Made by a program: the position numbers and the translations under genes. A stretch of DNA of 64,000 nt, taken from the NCBI RefSeq assembly GCF_032302195.1, contig NZ_CP135275.1:124001-188000 (forward strand), read 5' to 3'. Positions 35,308-42,650 of the stretch are shown one piece after another (within the stretch, counting starts at the first letter, position 1; each line of letters starts with the position of its first letter). The DNA comes from Paenibacillus sp. MMS20-IR301 (GTDB lineage: Bacteria > Bacillota > Bacilli > Paenibacillales > Paenibacillaceae). The notes below the pieces were generated by a model, which ran no database searches, was not told the origin of the DNA, and saw only the letters and a program-made list of their open reading frames with translations.

Positions 35308-36639
35308 ATGAAAAAGATATTCGTACTAGACACTAACGTGCTACTGCACGACCCCAATTCGATTTTTGCTTTCAAGGCGAATGAAGTTGTCATTCCCGCT
35401 GTAGTCCTGGAAGAAATCGACTCCAAGAAGCGTAATGCCGATGAAATCGGCCGCAACGCCCGCACCGTGTCACGTTTGTTAGACGGACTCCGGGAACTGG
35501 GCCACCTGCACAGCGGTGTGGTACTGGAGCATGGAGGAACGCTGAAGGTAGAGCTTAACCACCGCAGCTTCGTAAAGGTACAAGAAATGTTTGGTGAAAT
35601 TACGAATGACAACCGCATTTTGGCTGTTGCACTCAACTATCTCCACGAGGAGAATGAAAAGGCTGAACCCAGCCCCGTGGTACTCGTAAGTAAAGACGTG
35701 CTTGTCCGCATCAAAGCGGATGTACTCGGCATAACCCCGGAGGATTATTTGTCCGACCGCACCGGAGATTTAAACGAGCTGTATTCCGGCTGCCAGTCGC
35801 TGATGGTTCATCCTTCACTGATTGATGAGTATTACAGTCACCGCCACTTGTCCGTTAAGCAGCTGGCTTTGTCCTATCCGCTGTACCCGCACGAATTCAT
35901 CATCCTGAAGGATGAGATCGGCAGCGGTAAATCCGCCCTGCTGAAGGTGAACGGGGATGCCACCCGCCTGGAGCCGCTATATCTCGGCAATGATGCGGTG
36001 TGGGGGATCAGCGCCCGCAATGCCCAGCAGCGGATGGCATTGGAACTGCTGCTGAATGATGATATTCCGCTCGTAACCATTACAGGGAAGGCCGGTACAG
36101 GGAAGACACTGCTGGCGCTTGCCGCCGGGCTGTTCAAGGTTGAAGATGAGCATAAGTACAAAAAGCTGCTGATTGCCCGTCCGGTTGTTCCGATGGGGAA
36201 GGATATCGGATATCTGCCGGGTGAGAAGGATGAGAAGCTCCGTCCGTGGATGCAGCCGATTTATGATAATCTCGAGTTCCTGTTTGATACCAAAAAAGCA
36301 GGGGACATTGATAAAATACTGATGGGCCTCGGAAGCATCCAGGTGGAGGCGCTCACCTACATCCGCGGACGCTCCATTCCGTCGCAGTTCATTATTATTG
36401 ATGAAGCACAGAATCTGTCCCGCCATGAGGTGAAGACGATTGTCTCCCGGGCCGGTGAGGGCAGTAAGGTTATCCTGATGGGTGACCCGGAGCAGATCGA
36501 CCATCCTTATCTGGATGCGGCGAGCAACGGGCTTAGCTATATTGTTGAGAAATTTAAGGCACAGGGCATCAGCGGCCATATCACACTTGAAAAAGGTGAA
36601 CGTTCGCATCTGGCTCAGCTGGCTGCGGATTTGCTGTAG
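35308..36639 (+). CDS. PIN domain-PhoH ATPase fusion (YlaK-like)
   Basis: A 443-residue protein. The N-terminal PIN nuclease domain (about 1-135) contains LDTNVLLHD, a conserved EEID and DNRILAVAL acidic set. The C-terminal PhoH ATPase has Walker A GKAGTGKT (260-267) and Walker B FIIIDEAQN near 370. Such PhoH2-type proteins unwind and cut RNA. ATG at 35308 follows GGAGGGGA. This is the second PhoH-type ATPase in the window; the first has no PIN domain. Confidence 0.92.
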   Translation: MKKIFVLDTNVLLHDPNSIFAFKANEVVIPAVVLEEIDSKKRNADEIGRNARTVSRLLDGLRELGHLHSGVVLEHGGTLKVELNHRSFVKVQEMFGEITNDNRILAVALNYLHEENEKAEPSPVVLVSKDVLVRIKADVLGITPEDYLSDRTGDLNELYSGCQSLMVHPSLIDEYYSHRHLSVKQLALSYPLYPHEFIILKDEIGSGKSALLKVNGDATRLEPLYLGNDAVWGISARNAQQRMALELLLNDDIPLVTITGKAGTGKTLLALAAGLFKVEDEHKYKKLLIARPVVPMGKDIGYLPGEKDEKLRPWMQPIYDNLEFLFDTKKAGDIDKILMGLGSIQVEALTYIRGRSIPSQFIIIDEAQNLSRHEVKTIVSRAGEGSKVILMGDPEQIDHPYLDAASNGLSYIVEKFKAQGISGHITLEKGERSHLAQLAADLL

Positions 36640-36746
36640 CAGCTCCAAGGGTTGGATACACATTTTTTTATCACTGCAGCCCGAAAAATCAACTTACAGA
36701 ACCCGCTCTTCAATCGGCAGTCCGCCGGTTAATAAGCACAATCACG

Positions 36747-36774
36747 GCCGGGAGATGACCACTCCCGGCTTTTG
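36747..36774 (+). terminator. Terminator after the PIN-PhoH gene
   Basis: GCCGGGAG and CTCCCGGC form a perfect stem, followed by TTTTG. Confidence 0.8.
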
Positions 36775-36875
36775 TCTGCCCCGCTCCGGAACGGCAGGGA
36801 GGTCAGGCTGTAAGAGCTGAGCCGATATGGCGGGAGCACCGGAGGGGAATTTTGGAACTGGAGGAGCGGGAGCGT

Positions 36876-36942
36876 CCGCCTTTGTCTCCGGATTTCAACC
36901 GCGCACAGCGGTCCAATTGAAGAAATCTGGAGACAACAGCGG
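36876..36942. repeat. Long imperfect hairpin element
   Basis: The left arm CCGCCTTTGTCTCCGGATTTC (36876-36896) matches the reverse complement of the right arm at 36922-36942 at 18 of 21 positions. Between the arms, TTCAA/TTGAA and CCGC/GCGG extend the stem to a 5-base loop. The whole can fold as one 67-base hairpin. It may be a dispersed mobile-like repeat or a structured RNA. Confidence 0.7.
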
Positions 36943-37122
36943 CCGGAAGTCCAAATATTCACCGCAGGTGCGAATACCGCCCAACCGGCGGCCCGTTCTT
37001 CAAACGATTCACCTCACAACGTTCACACCTATATAATAGAAAGAGAACGGTTTCACAAACGCAGACAACGGCCTATATGTCTGCTAAAATGAGGAAGATA
37101 AGGCTAGAGGAGGAGAGAGCAC

Positions 37123-38355
37123 GTGCTGAGACGCAAAAACTATTGGCTGCTGTTTGCCGTTCTGCTGCTGTCGCTGACAAGCTTGTCGCCCAGCATGGAG
37201 CTGGATACGGATGACCGGGGCTATCCCCCCAGACAGCCTCTGGACCAATCGGAGCGTCCCCCATCCGGTGAGCAGGGGGATAACCAAAGCCTGAGCATCC
37301 GCGTATCGCTCAGCACCGGTGAATTCAATGTGCTGAAACGGATCAGCAGCAATTATACGTTGTCCAGCGGAGTGAATGTGCTGCTTACAAATGTGGATAC
37401 CGAAACAGGCGCGGCCCAGCTGCAGGAGGAGCTGACTGTCGGGGAAAGCCCGGATATTGTGATGCTGGACGGCCACAGCATTTATGATCTGGCCTCGCGC
37501 GGGTATCTGCTGCCTGTAGATATCTATCAGAGTGTTCCTGGAAGTACGCCGCTGACGATGCTGCTCCCGCAGATGCAATGGAACGGATATGATTGGGGAG
37601 TTCCGCTGGATATTGATCCCTATGTGCTGGTATATTCACCGCAGCGGCTTGCCGAGCTGGGGCTTGCAGCAGCGCCTTCCAGTCTGGAAGAGTGGAGAGA
37701 GCTGCTCGGGCGGCTGCAGGCTGAGGAAGCAGGGGGCAGCTATCTGCTGGCAATGGATACAAGGAATCCGTACGGATATGCTGCTGTACTGCAAAGTATG
37801 GGCGGCGGATTGCTGGACACTACACAGGAAGAGGCGCTTTGGACAGAGGCTGCGCGGGGATTCTTTTATCTGACCAGCCGCTTCAACGGGGAGATATGGG
37901 ACATGCTGCAGGACGGCAAGCTGGCAGTAGCTGCGGTGCCGCTCTCCGAATGGAAGGTGCACGGGAATTCGACGCTGGCTGTGCAGGCGCCGCAGGAACG
38001 GGAGGGAGCGAGGATTGATGAAACGGTCAACAGCCGTTTTCTTGCACTGCCGGCCCAATCCGGGAGTCCGGAAGCAGCAGTTAAATGGCTCGCTTATGTG
38101 ACTTCCAGCTCGGCGCAGCTGGAATGGCTGGAGAATACGGACCGCCTCCCGGCACTGGATGAGCTGTACCGCTCGGGCCTGCCGCAAATTACCCGGCTTC
38201 CGTTTGATTACGGAGTATTCCTGAGAGACGAAGATACCCCCGGGAGTGAACCCGGAGGTATCTGGAGCCGGTCAGCGGCAGCGGCAATGCTGCTGCTGAC
38301 CGGCAAAGTGGATGCCGCCGGCTATGAAGCAGCCCTTGCCGGGACATCAGAATGA
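37123..38355 (+). CDS. Orphan extracellular solute-binding protein
   Basis: A 410-residue protein of the sugar/family 1 solute-binding type. A hydrophobic N-terminal segment (about 7-26) directs export, but no lipobox cysteine is seen, unlike most Gram-positive binding proteins. The body shows features of the fold such as ESPDIVMLDGHSIYDLA-like and MQWNGYDWGVPLDIDPYVLVY. No permease or ATPase gene is adjacent. GTG at 37123 has GGAGGAGAG upstream. Its 3' end overlaps the opposite gene by nine bases. The ligand is unknown. Confidence 0.75.
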   Translation: MLRRKNYWLLFAVLLLSLTSLSPSMELDTDDRGYPPRQPLDQSERPPSGEQGDNQSLSIRVSLSTGEFNVLKRISSNYTLSSGVNVLLTNVDTETGAAQLQEELTVGESPDIVMLDGHSIYDLASRGYLLPVDIYQSVPGSTPLTMLLPQMQWNGYDWGVPLDIDPYVLVYSPQRLAELGLAAAPSSLEEWRELLGRLQAEEAGGSYLLAMDTRNPYGYAAVLQSMGGGLLDTTQEEALWTEAARGFFYLTSRFNGEIWDMLQDGKLAVAAVPLSEWKVHGNSTLAVQAPQEREGARIDETVNSRFLALPAQSGSPEAAVKWLAYVTSSSAQLEWLENTDRLPALDELYRSGLPQITRLPFDYGVFLRDEDTPGSEPGGIWSRSAAAAMLLLTGKVDAAGYEAALAGTSE

Positions 38356-39483
38356 GAGGGACAGCTTCACATGGAGCACACCGTCCATGCTGGATACTTC
38401 AGTAGCACGCAGGAAGGAGACGATTTTCGCCGGATAAAAGCCGAGATCGAATTCTTCCTCCAGCTCCTGCCGGGTTGTATCCGGCAGCTGTAATCCGTTA
38501 AATACAATACTGTCCACATGAAAGATCAGGCCGTTAACCGGCTCGTCTTGAATCGTATAATGGCCAGTGAGACTCAGCGACAGGCCTCCGCTTTTGCCGC
38601 TGGCCGTAATCTCGTTATCCTTGAACGCAAAGCCGAAATCCTTGAACAGCTTATTCTGTGAAACCAGAAATTCATTCAAATCCTCTTGGCTCAGGGCAAG
38701 ATTGTAAGTCATCCCCTTGCGCACCAGCACTCCGTCACGATTCTGCACAAACTGCGGCAGATGCTTCATCGCGGACGATAACGCTTTGAAATAAGTGCGC
38801 ACCTCGTGAATCCCGATGTTCTCCCAATATTTACTGAACTCCTCCAGCAGCAGCCCCATACGTTCCGGATCGGTACTGGCCCGAATGCCCCCTTCAATCT
38901 GCTCATTTAGGGCAAGCACACGTTTCTGCTGCTCTTCCAGCGCTGTTTTGAGCTCTGCAAGCTCGGCAGAGCTGCGTTCGGCAGCTGTAAGTGTAGCCTT
39001 CAGTTCTTTATATTGTGCCTCATACGCCGATAGCGTTTCCTTGTCGCGCCCCATTATAATCTCGTAGTAATCAAACAGGGCAAGCATCCGGCTGATGCTT
39101 TTGGCGGACAGGAAGGCAGTAAGCAGGCCGTCACGTTCTCCCATATAGTAAGCCCGGACAACTGCGCCGGCACGCTCCTGCTTATCGGCAATGGCTGTTT
39201 GCTGTGCCGCTGCCTGCTCCTTCAGCCCGGCAGCTTTACGCGCTAACGTCTGCTGCTCTGCCGTAATCCGGACAATCTCGCGTTCAATTTCTGCAGAAGA
39301 GAGGGTCTGCTCCAGCAGTCTGCGGGTCTCTTCATTATCCGGGATCGAAGGCGCTGCGGTGCTGGCCCCGGTATCAGGACCGGCGGCAGACAAATACACA
39401 GGCGGAGGCAGCAGGAGAAGGGTGCAGGTGAGTATGAGCATAATTGTAAATGAACGGCGAAAGGAATTGCGGAATAACACCAC
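38347..39483 (-). CDS. Exported coiled-coil protein with CwlO/EnvC-like N-terminus, function unknown
   Basis: A 378-residue protein with an N-terminal signal or anchor (about 12-32). A coiled-coil domain (about 48-200) follows that resembles the N-terminal domain of CwlO/EnvC-type murein hydrolase regulators (EQTLSSAEIEREIVRITAEQ and VRAYYMGERDGLLTAFLSAKS). The C-terminal 180 residues contain no hydrolase motif; they may form a lipid/ligand-binding barrel. GTG at 39483 follows AAGGTGGTGAT. It converges on the orphan binding protein with a nine-base overlap. Confidence 0.65.
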   Translation of the reverse strand: MVLFRNSFRRSFTIMLILTCTLLLLPPPVYLSAAGPDTGASTAAPSIPDNEETRRLLEQTLSSAEIEREIVRITAEQQTLARKAAGLKEQAAAQQTAIADKQERAGAVVRAYYMGERDGLLTAFLSAKSISRMLALFDYYEIIMGRDKETLSAYEAQYKELKATLTAAERSSAELAELKTALEEQQKRVLALNEQIEGGIRASTDPERMGLLLEEFSKYWENIGIHEVRTYFKALSSAMKHLPQFVQNRDGVLVRKGMTYNLALSQEDLNEFLVSQNKLFKDFGFAFKDNEITASGKSGGLSLSLTGHYTIQDEPVNGLIFHVDSIVFNGLQLPDTTRQELEEEFDLGFYPAKIVSFLRATEVSSMDGVLHVKLSLSF

Positions 39484-39587
39484 ATCACCACCTTGAATAA
39501 AGTATAAGTCAGGTATGTACTATTAATATGATTCGGCCTGTTAAAATATCATACCCTGTTTTGGCCCCGTGGAACTACAGCCGGACA

Positions 39588-39624
39588 AACAAAATATCCC
39601 CGCAAGCAGATGCTTTACGGGGAG
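39588..39624 (-). terminator. Terminator of yqgY
   Basis: On the minus strand CCCCGTAAAGCATCTGCTTGCGGGG folds with a 5-bp GC stem extended by AAGC/GCTT, followed by ATATTTTGTTTG. Confidence 0.6.
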
Positions 39625-39670
39625 CCCCAATATATAAGTCGGAATTCAAAGTTTCATCCATGACTATGCG

Positions 39671-39907
39671 TTACAGCGGCAAGCCCATCTGGAAGACCGT
39701 CCAATAACTGAAGCCGGTAAAAGTCAGGATCATATAACCCCAGAAGAGCAGAATGTAAGTTTTCTCGGTGAATTTCATGTAGCCAAGGATCACAAAAAAT
39801 GCGGTCTGCAAAAAGAAAAGCAGGGCCATTTCCGTAAGGTCACCGGCAAAAGCCATAAGTCCGATGACAAGTGTGAAAAATCCCAATACGCGAAACATGC
39901 GGTCCAA
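39671..39907 (-). CDS. YqgY-like membrane protein (DUF2626)
   Basis: A 78-residue protein with three hydrophobic segments, starting LDRMFRVLGFFT and containing LLFFLQTAFFVILGYMKFTEKTYI. This resembles DUF2626 (B. subtilis YqgY). TTG at 39907 is chosen because AAGGGGG is nine bases upstream; an ATG 17 codons earlier would include the ribosome binding site in the coding sequence. The function is unknown. Confidence 0.75.
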   Translation of the reverse strand: MDRMFRVLGFFTLVIGLMAFAGDLTEMALLFFLQTAFFVILGYMKFTEKTYILLFWGYMILTFTGFSYWTVFQMGLPL

Positions 39908-40252
39908 GAGAAAATCCCCCTTCCAGTATGAATCCGGCTGTAGCTGCTTACTCTCCATTATAACGGCTCACAAAAACACTGTAAACGAATTCATTGAAAA
40001 AAATAGAGTTTTTTATAAAAATTATGATTTTTATTATTGACACAAGCTATTCTCTCGGAAATGGAGAATTTATAGCATAACAAGTATGATGTGCGGGCAA
40101 ATTGGCAATACAATTTAGTATCAAATAGATTCTATGAACTCTGATAGAGGCATAGAAATGGAGTAAGCAGCTTTTATCCCTATTCACCACCCGGCGGAGC
40201 TGCCGGTTCTGAAGATGGTTATTTCATGATGTTGTTAGGAGGGTTAGGCTTT
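39908..40252. other. 345-base intergenic region, AT-rich
   Basis: Lies between divergent yqgY and the rsfA-like gene. It contains a TTGACA (about 40037), an inverted repeat ATTCTC...GAGAAT (about 40049-40069) and a CCGGC-GGAGCT-GCCGG palindrome near 40191. No coding frame is credible. The promoters were not resolved. Confidence 0.5.
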
Positions 40253-40903
40253 ATGACAGCCGTTAGACAGGATGCTTGGAGTGCGGAAGATGATCTGATA
40301 TTGGCAGAAGTAACGCTGCGTCATATCCGTGAAGGCAGTACACAGCTTGCTGCTTTCGAAGAGGTAGGTGAGAAGATCGGCAGAACTTCGGCTGCCTGCG
40401 GTTTCCGCTGGAACAGCTGCGTGCGCAAGAGTTACGAGGATGCGATCGGAATTGCCAAAGGCCAGCGGCAGAAGCGGAGTTATTTGAAAAAACAGCCTGC
40501 ATCCCGGGGGGCGCAGGTAGCCGGGCTGATTCTTGGAGACATTGAAGAGGAATACGGGCGTGCTGAAGGGTTGAGCGAGAACAGCTTATCCGTTGATGCT
40601 GTAATCCGGTTTCTCCGGCAATGGAAAGGATCCATTCAGGAGGCTGGCCGCCAGCTGAAGATGCTGGAGCGGGATTTGCGTGAGAAGGAAGATGAATTAA
40701 CTGAGCTTAGGGCGGAGAATGAACGGTTATCCAAGGAAGTTAATCTCGCCCAGAGTGATTACCGTGTTGTCAATGATGATTACAAGGCGCTGATCCAGAT
40801 CATGGACCGGGCCCGCAGACTTGCTTTTCTCAATGAAGAGGAAGAGGAAATGAAGACCCGGTTCAAGATGGATGCGAATGGCAATCTGGAACGGATCGAA
40901 TAG
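40253..40903 (+). CDS. RsfA family (Myb-like) transcriptional regulator
   Basis: A 216-residue protein. The N-terminal Myb/SANT-like domain (about 1-60) reads VRQDAWSAEDDLILAEVTLR and FEEVGEKIGRTSAACGFRWN. A C-terminal coiled coil (about 120-190; LKMLERDLREKEDELTELRA) follows. RsfA-type proteins regulate prespore (sigma-F-dependent) gene expression in Bacillus. ATG at 40253 follows AGGAGGG. A terminator and the repeat copy C follow. Confidence 0.85.
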   Translation: MTAVRQDAWSAEDDLILAEVTLRHIREGSTQLAAFEEVGEKIGRTSAACGFRWNSCVRKSYEDAIGIAKGQRQKRSYLKKQPASRGAQVAGLILGDIEEEYGRAEGLSENSLSVDAVIRFLRQWKGSIQEAGRQLKMLERDLREKEDELTELRAENERLSKEVNLAQSDYRVVNDDYKALIQIMDRARRLAFLNEEEEEMKTRFKMDANGNLERIE

Positions 40904-40917
40904 CAGTTGAATCCCGC

Positions 40918-40966
40918 AAATCCTGCAATCCGGTGCCCGACAGCACTGTGGCTGCAGGATTTTTTG
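40918..40966 (+). terminator. Terminator after the RsfA-like gene
   Basis: AAATCCTGCA (40918-40927) and TGCAGGATTT (40953-40962) are exact complements, followed by TTTT. A small inner stem is possible. Confidence 0.85.
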
Positions 40967-40972
40967 AAAAAT

Positions 40973-41052
40973 AAGAATTTATATGTTTTGGGGACCCGCA
41001 AAGTACCTGCGTCAACCTCGAAGCCAAAGCCCCACTTTGTGGGGCTATTTGT
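40973..41052 (+). repeat. Terminator-like repeat, copy C
   Basis: Begins AAGAATTTATATGTTTTGGGG, then ACCCGCAAAGTACCTGCGTCA and ends GCCCCACTTTGTGGGGC with a following T-rich stretch. It is nearly identical to copy B (left arm) and copy A (core). As in copy B it sits directly after an independent terminator. ACCCGCAAAGT can pair with ACTTTGTGGGG, or GCCCCAC with GTGGGGC. Confidence 0.9.
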
Positions 41053-41126
41053 TTTGTTTTTGCCTTTGCCGGGACAGGCAGGATATAATTAGGAAAATTA
41101 TCGGAGGCCGGGAGGTTAGTGCTCGC

Positions 41127-42107
41127 ATGAAGTTCGATATTATTGGTGCCGGATCATTAGGCTTGCTTCTTGCCGGAATGCTAGCAGGTACAGGAGCGGA
41201 AGTCAGAGTGTGGTGCCGGAGCCGGCAGCAATGCGTGGAACTGGCCCGCAGCGGCATAACGGTCAGCTATGAAGATGGCAGCGCGGCTGTATCTGTGCCG
41301 GGCAGCAGCTTCAAAGCTGAGACTGTGGAGCATTATGCGCAGGCGCAACTGGCCGATCCAGGTGACTGGACACTGCTGACGGTCAAGCAAAAGGTGGTGC
41401 ACGGGGAATTCAAAGCGCTTCTGTCTCCATTGAAGCACTGCAGGCTGAACATGGTTTGTTTTCAGAACGGCTGGGGACATCTGGACTTGCTCCAGGAGCT
41501 GCTTCCAGCGTCTGCAGTATGGGCGGCTGTAACCACAGAAGCAGCCAAAAGAAAAACATTAACAGAGGTTATTCATGCTGGCAGAGGAGAGCTATGTATA
41601 GGAAGAAGCAGCCAGTTTACAGCAGATGGGGGGCTGGATGGGCAGAATTCCTTTAATGAAAACGCATTTAGTTTCGTTCAGGCGCTTGCCGCAGCAGGAT
41701 TTAACGCCTCTCTGTCGAAAGAAGTGGATACCATCATTTACCGGAAGCTCTTAATCAATGCTGTTATTAATCCTCTAACCGCAATCTGGCGGGTCCCAAA
41801 CGGCGAATTATTGGCATCATCAGAGCGTGTGCAGATTATGAAGGCGCTGTATACAGAGGCAGTACAAGTATACGATGCCAGCGATATCTCTTATGATCCG
41901 CATACCTGGGAGGCTATTCTGGAGGTTTGCCGGGCTACAGCGGGCAATATTTCTTCGATGCTGGCCGATGTGCTGGCCTCAAGGGAAACAGAAATCAGCT
42001 GGATTAACGGAAGCATTGTAAATATGGGGCTGCGGCGGGGGCTTGAGGTTCCGCTGCACCGCTGGATTTGCGGTCTGGTAGACGGCATGACTGTGAGGGA
42101 GAGGTGA
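41127..42107 (+). CDS. panE: 2-dehydropantoate 2-reductase (ketopantoate reductase)
   Basis: A 326-residue NADP-dependent reductase of pantothenate (coenzyme A precursor) synthesis. The Rossmann motif is IIGAGSLGLLLAGML near the N-terminus. The central TVKQKVV and C-terminal KLLINAVINPLTAIW segments (Lys and Asn of the active site) are conserved. ATG at 41127 follows GGGAGG. It lies seven bases ahead of the DUF3397 gene. The family includes other ketopantoate-like reductases, so the exact substrate is likely but not certain. Confidence 0.85.
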   Translation: MKFDIIGAGSLGLLLAGMLAGTGAEVRVWCRSRQQCVELARSGITVSYEDGSAAVSVPGSSFKAETVEHYAQAQLADPGDWTLLTVKQKVVHGEFKALLSPLKHCRLNMVCFQNGWGHLDLLQELLPASAVWAAVTTEAAKRKTLTEVIHAGRGELCIGRSSQFTADGGLDGQNSFNENAFSFVQALAAAGFNASLSKEVDTIIYRKLLINAVINPLTAIWRVPNGELLASSERVQIMKALYTEAVQVYDASDISYDPHTWEAILEVCRATAGNISSMLADVLASRETEISWINGSIVNMGLRRGLEVPLHRWICGLVDGMTVRER

Positions 42108-42113
42108 GGCTGT

Positions 42114-42500
42114 TTGGAATTTCTGCGGAATTCGTTCGGCGTCTTTAGCGTTATTCCGATTGTTCCTTTTTTAATTGTATATTTTGCGGGTATCGGTCTC
42201 AAAATAGAGAAAAGGAAAATATTTTTACTTGCAATGGATGTAACTACATTATTTTTACTGATGTCGGTGTCCGGTCTGTTTAATATCGTATTTGATTCGA
42301 CTTTCGGGTTCTATCTTATACTACTTATTGTATTAATATCCGCCGGACTGATTGGCGGTGCGCAAAACCGGCTCAAAGGAAAGGTTGACGGAAAACGGTT
42401 ATTCCGGGCAGTTTGGCGTCTTGCGTTCTTCTTTTTGGGTGTAAGTTACGTATTATTTATGGTTATAGGCCTCATACAATACATATCACAAGCGATGTAA
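42114..42500 (+). CDS. DUF3397 membrane protein
   Basis: A 128-residue protein with four hydrophobic helices (about 12-32, 40-60, 65-85, 100-122). It resembles DUF3397, which in related genomes lies between panE and bshC; here the opp operon separates it from bshC. TTG at 42114 starts in GTTTGGAATTT with GAGAGGTGAGG upstream. The function is unknown. Confidence 0.78.
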   Translation: MEFLRNSFGVFSVIPIVPFLIVYFAGIGLKIEKRKIFLLAMDVTTLFLLMSVSGLFNIVFDSTFGFYLILLIVLISAGLIGGAQNRLKGKVDGKRLFRAVWRLAFFFLGVSYVLFMVIGLIQYISQAM

Positions 42501-42650
42501 TGTTCCACTGCTCCGGTGAAGCGGCAGCGTCACAAAACTTTAAAGATTTAAAAAAAAGTCGTTTTCAGAAAATATAGCTCTAGATTTTTTTGACCACTGG
42601 TTGTATAATCATAAACCATATACCACATTCTATTTAGGGGGAACTGCTAG

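Larger units (their letters stand above)
36640..37122. other. 483-base intergenic region with terminator and long hairpin element
   Basis: Contains a terminator (36747-36774), a long near-palindromic element (36876-36942), a TATAAT candidate at about 37031 and a GCAGAC...GTCTGC hairpin near 37059-37082. No protein-coding frame is credible. Confidence 0.6.

Noticed and set aside
36827..37036. A 69-codon frame in the gap before the binding protein
   Set aside because: It runs through the long hairpin element and ends beside a promoter-like TATAAT; no ribosome binding site or family match.
40049..40069. ATTCTC...GAGAAT operator linked to the TTGACA at 40037
   Set aside because: No -10 box at proper distance from the TTGACA, and six-base arms are easily found by chance in AT-rich DNA.
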